Positions 20,057 through 29,161 of a stretch of 64,000 nucleotides of DNA are shown here, in pieces (position 1 is the first letter of the stretch; each line of letters opens with the position of its first letter). Origin of the DNA: JALOAT01 sp041685115. GTDB lineage: Bacteria; Pseudomonadota; Gammaproteobacteria; Thiohalomonadales; Thiohalomonadaceae. Location: the NCBI GenBank assembly GCA_041685115.1, contig JAWLGK010000012.1:1-64000 (forward strand). Direction: 5' to 3'. The notes below the pieces were generated by a model. That model was not told the origin of the DNA and did no database searches. It saw nothing but the letters and a program-made list of their open reading frames with translations. Position numbers and translations under genes: made by a program.

Positions 20057-20684
20057 TGTCGATTCCTCGCATGAAGGCGGCCATCTTCTCGATGGACTTG
20101 ATGCCCTTGGCCGCTTCGACGCCGCTGCTCACGTCCACGCCCCAGGGGCGCACGGTGCGGATGGCGTCGGCAATGTTGTTTGGGTCCAGCCCGCCGGCCA
20201 GCACCAGCGGCCGGGAAAGCCGCGCGGGCAGCCGGTCCCAGTCGAAGCGCATGCCCGTGCCGCCGGGGACCTCGGGGTGGTAGGCGTCCACCAGCAGCGC
20301 GCGTGCATCGGCGTATTCCTCTGCCGCGGCCGCCAAATCACAGCCCGGCCGCATGGCCAGTGCCTTCAGGTAGGGACGCCGGAAGGCGCGGCAGTACGCC
20401 GGTGGTTCGTTGCCGTGGAACTGCAACAGGTCCAGCGGCAGGGCGTCGAGCACGGCGTTCACGTCCTCGGGCGGCGCATCCACGAACAAGCCCACGGTGG
20501 TGACGAAGGCCGGCAGGGTCGCCAGGATGGCCTGCGCCTGTGCCACATCCACGGCGCGCGGACTCTTTGTGTAGAACACCAGGCCGATGGCGTCGGCGCC
20601 CAGGGACGCGGCGCGCAGACCGTCCTCGGGCCGGGTGATGCCGCAGATTTTCACGCGCGTACGCGCGACGGATTCGCCGTGCAT
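20046..20684 (-). CDS. trpF: Phosphoribosylanthranilate isomerase
   Basis: The 212-residue TIM-barrel enzyme carries out the Amadori rearrangement of phosphoribosylanthranilate. The catalytic Cys is in KICGITRPED near the N-terminus; LLQFHGNE and VSSGVEAAKGIKS are the typical catalytic and phosphate-binding segments. MHGESVART is the furthest in-frame start; VARTRVKI is a possible later one. It is a monofunctional enzyme, not fused to TrpC. Confidence 0.95.
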
Positions 20685-20698
20685 AGAAGCCGAGCAGA

Positions 20699-21481
20699 TT
20701 ACCAGACCAGGGGGGGCGGTGAAAGCTGCGGCAGGCCAAAGCGCGCCGGATAACCTACGCCCACGAGGTAGAGCCCGTGGGGCGGCGCCGTGACACCGCC
20801 CACGGTGCGGTCACGGGCCTCCAGCACCTCTCGCGCCCACCCGGGGGCGTGCTCGCCGGCGCCGATGGCCGACAGCACGCCGGCGATGTTGCGCACCATG
20901 TGGTGCAGAAAGCCGTTGGCCTCCGCCTCCAGCACGGTGTACGGGCCGTGGCGCTGCACCTCCAGGCGGTACAGCGTCCGCACCGGGCTCTTCGCCTGGC
21001 AAGCCACGGCGCGGTAAGAGGAAAAATCGTGTTCGCCGAGCAGATGACGTGCGGCCTCGGCCATGCGCCCGACATCCAGTTCACGGTAGTCCCAGGTGAC
21101 CCGCTGGGCGAGAAAGGTGGGCCGCACCGGGCGCGAGAAGATCACGTAGCGGTAGGCGCGGCGCTCGGCGGAGAAGCGCGCATGAAAGTCGTCCGCCACG
21201 GGACAGGCCCAAAGCACGCACACATCCTTGGGCAGGTTGGCGTTGATGCCGTACACCCACGCCCGCTCGCTGCGCTCGGCGGTGGTGTCGAAGTGCACCA
21301 CCTGTCCGCTGGCATGCACCCCGGCGTCGGTACGGCCGGCGCCGACGATGCTCACCGGCTGGTCGGCAACCGTGGAGACGGCGGATTCCAAGGCGCCTTG
21401 CACCGTGCGCACGGAATGAGCCTGCGCCTGGTAGCCCCTGAACTTGCTGCCGTCGTATTCGATGCCGAGTGCTATGCGCAT
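20699..21481 (-). CDS. truA: tRNA pseudouridine(38-40) synthase
   Basis: The 260-residue enzyme converts U38-U40 in the anticodon stem of tRNAs to pseudouridine. The catalytic Asp lies in GRTDAGVHASGQ; ANGFLHHMVRNIAG and the N-terminal YDGSKFRGYQ also match TruA. The frame is open further upstream into the repeat and the fimV 3' end, but MRIALGIEYDG at 21481 is the homologous start. Confidence 0.96.
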   Translation of the reverse strand: MRIALGIEYDGSKFRGYQAQAHSVRTVQGALESAVSTVADQPVSIVGAGRTDAGVHASGQVVHFDTTAERSERAWVYGINANLPKDVCVLWACPVADDFHARFSAERRAYRYVIFSRPVRPTFLAQRVTWDYRELDVGRMAEAARHLLGEHDFSSYRAVACQAKSPVRTLYRLEVQRHGPYTVLEAEANGFLHHMVRNIAGVLSAIGAGEHAPGWAREVLEARDRTVGGVTAPPHGLYLVGVGYPARFGLPQLSPPPLVW

Positions 21482-21493
21482 GGAGGATTTTTG

Positions 21494-21606
21494 ACGCAGA
21501 GACACAGAGAACCCGAAAGCTTGGGAAAAAAGGGAGGGCGCAAAGCACGCTGGAGATTTGTCTCTCCACGTTCTCTGCGCCCTCTGTGTTCTCTGCGCCT
21601 CTGCGT
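21494..21606. repeat. Family B (CGCRGAG) palindromic element, copy 1 (fimV-truA junction)
   Basis: ACGCAGAGACACAGAGAAC on the left and an inverted right arm built of TTCTCTGCGCC and CTCTGCGCCTCTGCGTTC flank about 60 bp. The arms are built from a recurring 8-9 bp unit related to CGCAGAGNN. It lies between the fimV stop and the truA start. Confidence 0.78.
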
Positions 21607-21623
21607 TCGATTTTCTCTTGGAA

Positions 21624-24542
21624 TCAGGCGATCTGCTGGAGGAGTTCCTCGGCCTGTTGCTTCTGGGTGGAGTCGCCTTCCTGCATGACCTCGTCGAGCA
21701 GGTTGCGCGCACCGTCGCTGTCGCCCATGCCCACGTAGGCACGGGCGAGGTCGAGCTTGGTGTCCACCTCGTTGATGTCACCCAGCATCAGGTCGTTGCC
21801 GTCTTCTTCTGCCGGGAGATCCATGTCGGCCAGGTTCAGCTCACCGGCAGGCTCCGTTGCGCTGGTGCCGAGATCGAGACTGTCGAGATCGAAGCTGCCC
21901 AGATCGAAGCCGCCGTCGTCTTGCGACAACCCGCCGTCGCCGGGTGCTGTGTCGGCGGTGAGATCAAGATCGCCCAGTTCCAGGTCCGCGCCTACGGCGG
22001 TCGCCGCCGGCTCGGCTTGTTCAGGTTGGTCCAGCGCCAGGTCACCCAACTCGAAGTCAGGCGTTTCCACCCCGGCGGGTTCGATGGCGGCCGGGGCCGG
22101 TTCGTCGAGTGCCAGGCCACTCAGGTTCATCTCCGGCATGGCCGGCTCGGCCTCTGCGGCGGGCTCATCCAGTGACAGATCAACCAGGCCCGCATCGGGC
22201 ATCGCCGCTTCTTCGGCCTCGGCATTTGGCGCTGCCGGTTCATCCAGCGCGAGACCACCCAGGTCGAAATCCAGGTCCGCAACCGCGGCTGGGGCGGCCG
22301 ATGCCGGCGCAGGCGTCGCGGCGTCGGTGGCCAAGTCACCCAGGTCCAGATCGAAGCCCGTCTCCTCCACCGGTGCGCTGGGTGCTGCCGAGGCGGCAGG
22401 TGCTGCCTTGGGCGCCAGATCTTCCAGATCGGAGAAATCCACCCCCAGGTCGAGGTTGAACTCGCTGCCGCCGCCGCCGGACTCCATCTCCTCGGTCAGG
22501 GCGTCCAGGTCGAGACCGATGTCCAGTACCTCGTTGTCCAGGCGCGCGTCGGCGTGGTCCGGTCCCGGTGCCGGCGCCTCTGGCGCTTTGGCGAACAAGG
22601 CGTGATCGGGGAGCAGTTCGTGGCCCAGCACCAGCGCCTTGTCCCACAGCGGGCCGGAACCGTTCAGCAGCGCGTGGGTCTTGAGGGCCTCGGCCTCGAA
22701 CTTGGTCTTGTCCTTCGTGGCGTGGTAGACCTCGAGCAGCTTCACGTGCAGCTCGGGGCGCTCCGGGTTGTGCTTGAGGGCGTCCTGGACCAGGTCTTCG
22801 GCCTGCTGATAGCGCTGATAGGCCATGTAGACGTCGGCCTCGGTCAGCGGATCGACCTCGGAATCCTCGGTCTGGATGTCGCCCATGCCGCTGACAGCGA
22901 AGTCGCTGAAAAACGAGCTCTCTTCCGCGCCCTTACCCTCGGCGGCCTTGGCCTTCATCATGGATGGCGTACCGCCCATGAGGATGCTCTCGGTGAAGTT
23001 CCCACCGCTGCGGCGGCGGCGGATGATCAGAACCAGCAGGGTGACCAGGGCCACACCCAACAGGAGGAACAGGCCCGAGTACACCGGATTGGCCAGCAGG
23101 TCGTCGAGCAGGGTCGGTTCCGGCTGCGGCTCGGGTACGACCACCGGGCGCTTCGGTGCGGGCTTCCTGGCCGGCTTGACTGCTTCAGGTTTGGCCGCTT
23201 CCCCGGCCTTGGGTGCGGCGGTTTCTGCGGCAGGCGCTGCACCGGGCTTCGCCGGCTCGATCTCGCCGGGTGTACCGGCAACTGCGGCGGCGGTCGCTTC
23301 GCCGCTGGCTGTAGGCGCGACCTCCACCTTCTCGCCTTCGAGCGTGATGCCGGCGCCGGCCTTCACACCCGTACCGGCCGCTGGCGCAGCGCGCGCCACA
23401 TCCTGCTGACCCTGACCGGCAAGCTGGCGCTGCAAGGCGGCGAGATTGTCGTCCTGCAGCGACAACAGGCGCTGCATGTCCGCGATCTGGCCCTCGAGCT
23501 CCTCGACGCGCTGACGGAGCTGTTCACTCTCCTGCTTGCTGGCGGCACCGGCCTCCTGGGCAAGCAACAGTTCCTGCTTGAGGCTGGCCAGGGTGCCGGC
23601 TTCACCCGCGGCGGTACCGGAGGCCTCGGCCTTGCCGGCTTCTGTCGTCTCGGGGGCGACCAGCTTCAGGCGCGGCTCATCCGGCTTCACCGCGGCGGTG
23701 CCGCGCGGTACGGCGCCGGTACCGCTGGGCGCCCGGCTGCCCGCCTTAGCGGCGGCCTGCTGTTTGAAATCCTGCCACTCGCGGTCCTGACGGGCGACCT
23801 CACGCGCGGCCTCAGCACGGCTCATGGCCCGCAGCAGGGCCGGATCGAGGCGCAGCACCGTTCCCGCCTTGAGGCGGTTCACGTTGCCCTCTTCAAATGC
23901 GTCGGGGTTGCCCTTGAGCAGCGCCATCATCACCTGCGGGGTGCTGTAAGAACGCGGCCGCATCGTCTTGGCGATGCTCCACAGGGTCTCATTACCCTTG
24001 ACGGGACCGTAGCGAAGGCCATCCCCGGACAGGGCCCCGCCCTTGCCGGTCTTGGGCGCGGTACTGGCGCGCTTGGTGGTGCGTGCGGGCTTGGCGCCGG
24101 TCGCCGCGGGCGTCTGCACCGCCGGCGGCACCTCCTTCTTCATGAGCTCGGGCGGGTCGAGCAGCACGGTGTAATCGCGCAGCAGGCGCCCGGAGCGCCA
24201 GTTGACTTCGAGGAGGAAATCCAGGAACGGCTCGCGTACGGGGCGATCCGTGACCGCGTTGATGTAATACGTGCCGTTGGGTCGCTGGGCGACGGAAAAT
24301 TCAATGGCGAGCAGCGCCGCCGGACGTTCGAGACCGACCTGCTGGAAGGATTCGGCGGAGGCCAGGGAGACGACGATGCTCGGCACGTCGTCGGGGGCCA
24401 CCGACAGCAGGTCGATTTCCGCAGCGAGGGGCTGGTTCAGGGCCGAACGGAGATGAATATCGCCGAGCCCCAAGGAATAGGCCGCCGCCGGAAGGCATAG
24501 CAGGGCCAGCAAAATCGATTTTAGCTTCCGCAAGTTCCGCAC
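21624..24542 (-). CDS. fimV: FimV-like pilus assembly / polar hub protein
   Basis: The 972-residue inner-membrane protein has a signal peptide (residues about 1-24), the FimV N-terminal domain (GLGDIHLRSALNQPL), a LysM peptidoglycan-binding motif (about 180-245, GNETLWSIAKTMRP), an Ala/Gln-rich coiled coil (about 310-385), a Pro/Ala/Lys linker, one transmembrane helix (about 485-510, ending IIRRRR), a long acidic cytoplasmic region with repeated DLDLGDLALDEP-type units, and the conserved C-terminal FimV domain (DTKLDLARAYVGMGD). FimV promotes type IV pilus secretin assembly, twitching and polar localisation. The gene sits between usg and truA as in Pseudomonas. Confidence 0.93.
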   Translation of the reverse strand: MRNLRKLKSILLALLCLPAAAYSLGLGDIHLRSALNQPLAAEIDLLSVAPDDVPSIVVSLASAESFQQVGLERPAALLAIEFSVAQRPNGTYYINAVTDRPVREPFLDFLLEVNWRSGRLLRDYTVLLDPPELMKKEVPPAVQTPAATGAKPARTTKRASTAPKTGKGGALSGDGLRYGPVKGNETLWSIAKTMRPRSYSTPQVMMALLKGNPDAFEEGNVNRLKAGTVLRLDPALLRAMSRAEAAREVARQDREWQDFKQQAAAKAGSRAPSGTGAVPRGTAAVKPDEPRLKLVAPETTEAGKAEASGTAAGEAGTLASLKQELLLAQEAGAASKQESEQLRQRVEELEGQIADMQRLLSLQDDNLAALQRQLAGQGQQDVARAAPAAGTGVKAGAGITLEGEKVEVAPTASGEATAAAVAGTPGEIEPAKPGAAPAAETAAPKAGEAAKPEAVKPARKPAPKRPVVVPEPQPEPTLLDDLLANPVYSGLFLLLGVALVTLLVLIIRRRRSGGNFTESILMGGTPSMMKAKAAEGKGAEESSFFSDFAVSGMGDIQTEDSEVDPLTEADVYMAYQRYQQAEDLVQDALKHNPERPELHVKLLEVYHATKDKTKFEAEALKTHALLNGSGPLWDKALVLGHELLPDHALFAKAPEAPAPGPDHADARLDNEVLDIGLDLDALTEEMESGGGGSEFNLDLGVDFSDLEDLAPKAAPAASAAPSAPVEETGFDLDLGDLATDAATPAPASAAPAAVADLDFDLGGLALDEPAAPNAEAEEAAMPDAGLVDLSLDEPAAEAEPAMPEMNLSGLALDEPAPAAIEPAGVETPDFELGDLALDQPEQAEPAATAVGADLELGDLDLTADTAPGDGGLSQDDGGFDLGSFDLDSLDLGTSATEPAGELNLADMDLPAEEDGNDLMLGDINEVDTKLDLARAYVGMGDSDGARNLLDEVMQEGDSTQKQQAEELLQQIA

Positions 24543-24626
24543 TCCCTCAGGCGCCGCTGGCGGCCGGCAACCGGTTCAGAACCATTTCCCGTCCGCAGGT
24601 TTGGTGCCGAAACTTATCAAACCGCT

Positions 24627-24643
24627 TTAGTTGTAGCAACTAA
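24627..24643. promoter_or_regulatory. 17-bp palindrome in fimV upstream region, overlapping a possible -35 box
   Basis: TTAGTTG and CAACTAA are perfect inverted arms around TAG. On the minus strand TTGCTA inside the palindrome is followed 16 bp later by GATAAG, a weak sigma-70-like pair reading toward fimV. The palindrome could be an operator, but only one copy is present. Confidence 0.3.
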
Positions 24644-24650
24644 CCATGTC

Positions 24651-25670
24651 TCACGAGAGGTTTTTTGCTAACTGCTCCGCAATTTGGATGCAGTTCAAAG
24701 CCTGCCTTCGGACGTTCTCTGTGACCACCCAAAAATCCAGCCCGCGGGGGTGGCTCAGGTCCTCCCGGAGCCGGCCGACCCACACCGGATCCTGCCCCGC
24801 CGCCTCGGTGACCGGCGTCGGAAAACCGTCGGCCCCGTGCTCGTCCAGCACCTCCACACCCGGCGCCGCTTCCAGCAGGGTGCGGGCACGGCCGACATCG
24901 AGCTTGTCGCAGGTCTCCAGGTGCACGGCCGCCGAATGGCCGAAAAAAACCGGGGCGCGCACGGCGGTCGCGTTGACCCCGAGCCCGGGCAGGCCGAGCA
25001 CGCGGCGCAGCTCCGTAAGAAATTTCATTTCTTCGCGGGTATACCCGTTGTCGAGAAACGTGTCCACCTGGGGCAGCAGATTAAAGGCAATTTGCCTAGG
25101 GAAGACCTTCGGCTCGATGGGGCGCACGTTGAGCAGATTGGCCGTTTGTTTCGCCAGCTCCTCCACCCCCGCGCGCCCGGCGCCGGACACGGCCTGCAAG
25201 GTCACGACATTGACGCGTGTGAGGCCAGCCGCTTCATGGAGCGGCTTGAGCGCGACCGCCAGGGCAATGGTGCCGCAGGAGGGGCTGCTGACCATCCGGC
25301 GTTCGGAAACCCCGGCCAGCGCCTGTGGATTCACCTCGGCCACCACCAGCGGCACGTCCGGTTCGCCACGAAACTGCGGCGAGCTGTCGATCACCACGGT
25401 ACCTGCCGCAGCGGCGGCGGGCGCGTGACGCGCCGCCAGTTCCGCACCCGCACAGAAGAACGCCAGGCGGATGCCGGAAAAATCGAAGCCCTCGATGGCC
25501 TGGACGCGCACGTGACTGCCGCGGAATTCCACGCGGCCACCGGCCCCCTCGCCGGGAGCCAGCAACGCCAGTTTCCCCACCGGAAACTCGCGCTCCTCGA
25601 GCAATTGCACCAGGGCCTCGCCCACCAGCGTGTCCGGCCCGACGACAGCGACGTTCATTTTCTCAGGCAT
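24651..25670 (-). CDS. usg: Asd-like paralog Usg
   Basis: The 339-residue protein has the aspartate-semialdehyde dehydrogenase fold: an N-terminal NADP-binding segment (VAVVGPDTLVGEALV), the catalytic-Cys position in SSPSCGTIALA, and C-terminal dimerisation segments (VRAPVFFGHSAAVHLET). It differs from true Asd (GGNCTVS in the next gene) and fits the Usg group found next to truA/fimV. Whether Usg proteins are enzymes is unclear; a Cys is retained here. The ATG at 25670 is preferred to the in-frame TTG at 25676; the ATG at 25658 is also possible. Confidence 0.88.
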   Translation of the reverse strand: MPEKMNVAVVGPDTLVGEALVQLLEEREFPVGKLALLAPGEGAGGRVEFRGSHVRVQAIEGFDFSGIRLAFFCAGAELAARHAPAAAAAGTVVIDSSPQFRGEPDVPLVVAEVNPQALAGVSERRMVSSPSCGTIALAVALKPLHEAAGLTRVNVVTLQAVSGAGRAGVEELAKQTANLLNVRPIEPKVFPRQIAFNLLPQVDTFLDNGYTREEMKFLTELRRVLGLPGLGVNATAVRAPVFFGHSAAVHLETCDKLDVGRARTLLEAAPGVEVLDEHGADGFPTPVTEAAGQDPVWVGRLREDLSHPRGLDFWVVTENVRRQALNCIQIAEQLAKNLS

Positions 25671-25702
25671 GGTCAAGAAAAAAGACTCACCACAAAAAGA
25701 CT

Positions 25703-25829
25703 AACCACGGGGGACACGGGGGGTGAACAGCAGACAGCGCCGCCCCACCCCGCTCAGGTTCACACACAGTGTGAGCCTCTCCTGAGAAAGACACATTCTG
25801 CCCCGCGCTCCCCGTGTCCCCCGTGGTTG
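25703..25829. repeat. Family A (CACGGGG) palindromic element, copy 8, with nested CTCAGG hairpin
   Basis: AACCACGGGGGACACGGGG and CCCCGTGTCCCCCGTGGTT bound a core almost identical to that of copy 9 (30619-30756). The core holds its own hairpin: CTCAGGTTCACAC pairing with GTGTGAGCCTCTCCTGAG. The right flank runs to the asd stop codon at 25837. Confidence 0.86.
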
Positions 25830-25836
25830 ATCTTTC

Positions 25837-26949
25837 TCACCCCTCCAGCAGGATGCGCAGCATGCGGCGCAGGGGCTCGGCGGCGCCCCACAGGAGCTGG
25901 TCGCCCACGGTGAAGGCGGTGAGGTATTCGGGGCCCATGTTGAGCTTGCGCAGGCGGCCTACAGGTACGGTGAGCGTGCCGGTGACGGCGGCCGGGGTCA
26001 GGTCTCGCATTGTAACGTCACGGTCGTTGGGCACCACCTTCACCCACTGATTGTGCTCGGCGATGATGCTTTCGATCTCGTTGAGCGGCACGTCCCTGGT
26101 CATCTTGATGGTCAGTGCCTGGCTGTGGCAGCGCATGGCGCCGATGCGCACGCACAGGCCGTCGATGGGGATCGGGCGATCGGAGCGGCCGAGGATCTTG
26201 TTGCACTCCACCTGCGCCTTCCACTCTTCCTTGGACTGGCCCGATTCCAGGGGCACGTCGATCCACGGGATGAGGCTGCCCGCCAGCGGCACCGGCCAGG
26301 CGTCGGTGGGATAGGCGTCCGAGCGGATGAAATCGGCGACCTTGCGGTCGATCTCCAGGATGGCCGCGGCCGGGTCGTCCACCAGCGCCTTCACTTCGTT
26401 GTTGATGGCGCCCATCTGCTGGATCAGTTCGCGCATGTTGCGCGCGCCGGCGCCGGAGGCCGCCTGGTAGGTCATGGGCGTGATCCACTCGATGAGGTCC
26501 TGCTCGAACAGGCCGCCGATGGCCATGAGCATGAGCGACACGGTGCAGTTGCCGCCCACGTAGGTCTTCACACCCTTGGCCAGGCCGTCCTTGATGACGT
26601 TCTTGTTCACCGGGTCGAGGATGACGATGGCCTCGTCCTTCATGCGTAACGTGGAGGCGGCGTCAATCCAGTAACCGTTCCAGCCGGACTCGCGCAGCTT
26701 GGGGTAGATCTCCTTGGTGTAATCACCGCCCTGGCAGGAGATGATCACCTCCATGGCCTTCAGCTCGTCGATGCTGCGGGCGTCCTTCAGCGGCGGCACG
26801 TCCTTGCCGATGGCCGGACCCTTGCCGCCCGGATTCGAGGTGGTGAAGAACACCGGATCGATGAGTTCGAAATCCTTCTCGGCGCGCATGCGATCCATGA
26901 GCACCGAACCCACCATGCCACGCCAACCGATCAACCCTACGCGCTTCAT
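25837..26949 (-). CDS. asd: Aspartate-semialdehyde dehydrogenase
   Basis: The 370-residue NADP enzyme reduces aspartyl phosphate to aspartate semialdehyde for Lys, Met and Thr. GLIGWRGMVGS is the dinucleotide loop, GGNCTVSLM holds the catalytic Cys, and RIGAMRCHSQA carries the catalytic His and substrate Arg. It is of the gram-negative (E. coli-like) type by length and sequence. It lies between leuB and usg, the pseudomonad order. Confidence 0.96.
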   Translation of the reverse strand: MKRVGLIGWRGMVGSVLMDRMRAEKDFELIDPVFFTTSNPGGKGPAIGKDVPPLKDARSIDELKAMEVIISCQGGDYTKEIYPKLRESGWNGYWIDAASTLRMKDEAIVILDPVNKNVIKDGLAKGVKTYVGGNCTVSLMLMAIGGLFEQDLIEWITPMTYQAASGAGARNMRELIQQMGAINNEVKALVDDPAAAILEIDRKVADFIRSDAYPTDAWPVPLAGSLIPWIDVPLESGQSKEEWKAQVECNKILGRSDRPIPIDGLCVRIGAMRCHSQALTIKMTRDVPLNEIESIIAEHNQWVKVVPNDRDVTMRDLTPAAVTGTLTVPVGRLRKLNMGPEYLTAFTVGDQLLWGAAEPLRRMLRILLEG

Positions 26950-26976
26950 TTCGCTACCTCACTTAATCACGGGATA

Positions 26977-27068
26977 AACGCGGAGGTCGCGGAGACGCGG
27001 AGGTCGCGGAGAAAACCATTGCCCATTGATTTCCTCTGCGTCCTCCGCGCCTCCGCGCACTCCGCGTT
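26977..27068. repeat. Family B (CGCGGAG) palindromic element, copy 2 (leuB-asd junction)
   Basis: AACGCGGAGGTCGCGGAG and further CGCGGAG units on the left are inverted as CTCCGCGCC and ACTCCGCGTT on the right, around a short AT-richer centre (GAAAACCATTGCCC). It fills the gap between the leuB stop and the asd start. Confidence 0.82.
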
Positions 27069-27078
27069 GCTATTCATC

Positions 27079-28152
27079 TCAGAGTGCCGCCACGATGGCG
27101 GCGCCCATGTCGGCGGTACCGACTTTCTTGCAGCCTTCAGTCCAGATGTCCACGGTGCGCAGGCCCTGGTCGAGGACCTTGGACACCGCTGCGTCCAGGC
27201 GATCGGCCAGGGCCGCTTCGTTCAGGGTGTAGCGCAACATCATCGACACGGAGAGGATGGTGGCGATGGGATTGGCGATGCCCTGACCCGCGATGTCCGG
27301 GGCCGAGCCGTGGATGGGCTCGTACATGCCCTTGCCGTTGGCATCCAGGGACGCCGAGGGCAGCATGCCGATGGAGCCGGTGAGCATGGAGGCCTCGTCC
27401 GAGAGGATGTCGCCGAACATGTTGTCGGTGAGCATCACGTCGAACTGCTTGGGATTGCGCACCAGCTGCATGGCGGCATTGTCCACGTACATGTGGCTCA
27501 GTTCCACCTCGGGATACTCACGTGCCACGTCGATCACGATCTCGCGCCACAGCTCCGTGCATTCGAGCACGTTGGCCTTGTCGATGGAGCACACCTTGCG
27601 GTTGCGCTTCATGGCGATGTCGAAGGCGGCCTTGGCGATGCGGCGGATCTCGCTCTCGCTGTAGACCAGGGTGTTGAAGCCCTCGCGTTCACCCTGCGCG
27701 TTGGTGCGAATACCCCGCGGCTGGCCGAAGTAAATGCCGCCGGTAAGCTCGCGCACGATCATGATATCCAGCCCCGCGACCACCTCCGGCTTCAGTGTGG
27801 AAGCGGAAGCGAGCTGCGCATACACCTGCGCCGGGCGCAGGTTGGCGAACAGCTCCAGGCCCTTGCGGATGCCCAGCAGGCCCTTTTCCGGGCGTACCGC
27901 GATGGGCAGCGGCTCCCACTTGGGACCGCCCACGGCGCCGAGCAGCACCGCATCGGCCGCCTTGGCCAGCGCCAGCGTGGCATCGGGCAGCGGATGGCCC
28001 GCGGCGTCGTAACCGGCGCCACCGATATGGCCGTGCTCCATCTCCACCTTCAGGCCGAACCTGTCCCGCAGCGCCTCGAGCACCTTCACGGCCTCGGCGA
28101 CAATCTCCGGCCCAATACCGTCACCCGGCAGTACAGCAATCTTCTTCGTCAT
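27079..28152 (-). CDS. leuB: 3-isopropylmalate dehydrogenase
   Basis: The 357-residue NAD enzyme oxidatively decarboxylates 3-isopropylmalate in leucine synthesis. It starts MTKKIAVLPGDGIGPEIV; other signatures are LLGAVGGPKWE, the RPEKGLLGIRK substrate loop, RELTGGIYFG with the catalytic Tyr, and DNMFGDILSDEASML. An upstream extension of the frame is within family B repeat sequence and was discarded. Confidence 0.97.
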   Translation of the reverse strand: MTKKIAVLPGDGIGPEIVAEAVKVLEALRDRFGLKVEMEHGHIGGAGYDAAGHPLPDATLALAKAADAVLLGAVGGPKWEPLPIAVRPEKGLLGIRKGLELFANLRPAQVYAQLASASTLKPEVVAGLDIMIVRELTGGIYFGQPRGIRTNAQGEREGFNTLVYSESEIRRIAKAAFDIAMKRNRKVCSIDKANVLECTELWREIVIDVAREYPEVELSHMYVDNAAMQLVRNPKQFDVMLTDNMFGDILSDEASMLTGSIGMLPSASLDANGKGMYEPIHGSAPDIAGQGIANPIATILSVSMMLRYTLNEAALADRLDAAVSKVLDQGLRTVDIWTEGCKKVGTADMGAAIVAAL

Positions 28153-28172
28153 TCTTCCACTTCCGTCGTTAT

Positions 28173-28262
28173 AACGCGGAGGTCGCGGAGGCGCGGAGGT
28201 CGCGGAGAAAATCATTCATTTCGATCCTCCGCGTTCTCCGCACCTCCGCGTTCTCCGCGTTC
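28173..28262. repeat. Family B (CGCGGAG) palindromic element, copy 3 (leuD-leuB junction)
   Basis: AACGCGGAGGTCGCGGAGG on the left, and CCTCCGCGTT plus TTCTCCGCGTT on the right, with AGAAAATCATTCATT at the centre. It is the first of two copies in the leuD-leuB gap. Confidence 0.83.
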
Positions 28263-28327
28263 AATTCGTCAGCCCGCGTAGGTCGGGTTATGCTGGGCAA
28301 GCGACCTACATCTACATTCCGTCATAT

Positions 28328-28402
28328 AACGCAGAGGACGCGGAGAAAACCATTCATCTCGTTCTCCTCCGCGTACTCCGCGTCTCTGCGTTCTCCGCGT
28401 TT
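28328..28402. repeat. Family B (CGCGGAG) palindromic element, copy 4 (leuD-leuB junction)
   Basis: AACGCAGAGGACGCGGAG and the inverted CTCCGCGTCTCTGCGTT flank GAAAACCATTCATCTC. It is about 65 bp from copy 3, separated by unrelated sequence. Together the two occupy most of the 260-bp leuD-leuB gap. Confidence 0.82.
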
Positions 28403-28413
28403 CGTTCAATTCG

Positions 28414-29052
28414 TCAAGCGAACAGCCAGGGCGCTTCGGCGCGGCGCTTGGCTTCGTAGGCGCGGATGGCGTCCACGTGCTGCAAGGTCAGGCCGATGTC
28501 GTCGAGGCCTTCGAGCAGGCAGTGCTTGCGGAACGGGTCCACCTCGAAACGGATCACCTCGCCCGCAGGCGTGGTGAGGGTCTGGGCGTCCAGGTCCATC
28601 GCCAATCGGTAGCCTTCGCTCGCGGCCACTTCCTTGAACAACTGGTCCACCTTGGCCTCGTCGAGCACGACGGGCAGGATGCCGTTCTTGAAGCAGTTGT
28701 TGAAGAAGATGTCGGCGAACGAGGGCGCAATGATGACCCTGAAGCCGTAGTCCAGCAAGGCCCACGGGGCGTGTTCGCGGCTGGAGCCGCAGCCGAAGTT
28801 CTGGCGTGCGAGCAGGATCTGCGCCCCCTGGTAGCGGGGCTGGTTGAGCACGAAGTCCGGGTTGAGCGGCCGGACGCTGTTGTCCATGCCGGGCTCGCCC
28901 ACGTCCAGGTAGCGCCACTCGTCGAAGAGATTCGGCCCGAAGCCCGAGCGCTTGATGGACTTCAAAAACTGCTTGGGAATGATGGCGTCCGTGTCCACGT
29001 TCGCCCGATCGAGCGGCGCCACAGTCCCGTTCAATGTCACCAACTTATCCAT
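28414..29052 (-). CDS. leuD: 3-isopropylmalate dehydratase small subunit
   Basis: The 212-residue swivel-domain subunit works with LeuC. The signature NFGCGSSREHAPWAL is intact, as are DTDAIIPKQFL near the N-terminus and FFNNCFKNGILP. The length is typical (about 200-215). It is transcribed leftward with leuC and leuB. Confidence 0.97.
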   Translation of the reverse strand: MDKLVTLNGTVAPLDRANVDTDAIIPKQFLKSIKRSGFGPNLFDEWRYLDVGEPGMDNSVRPLNPDFVLNQPRYQGAQILLARQNFGCGSSREHAPWALLDYGFRVIIAPSFADIFFNNCFKNGILPVVLDEAKVDQLFKEVAASEGYRLAMDLDAQTLTTPAGEVIRFEVDPFRKHCLLEGLDDIGLTLQHVDAIRAYEAKRRAEAPWLFA

Positions 29053-29070
29053 TTACTCTTTCCTCGGGAT

Positions 29071-29160
29071 AAACGCGGAATGCGCGGAGGGCGGAGGACG
29101 CGGAGAAAACCATTTGTTCTGTTCTCCGCGTTCTCCGCGCCTCCGCGTTCTCCGCGTTTT
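29071..29160. repeat. Family B (CGCGGAG) palindromic element, copy 5 (leuC-leuD junction)
   Basis: AAACGCGGAATGCGCGGAGG on the left and CTCCGCGCCTCCGCGTT plus CTCCGCGTTTT on the right flank GAGAAAACCATTTGTTCT. It ends immediately before the leuC stop codon at 29162. Confidence 0.84.
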
Positions 29161-29161
29161 G

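Noticed and set aside
22554..24500. 648-codon plus-strand frame opposite fimV
   Set aside because: Antisense shadow of fimV; low-complexity composition and no recognisable domain.
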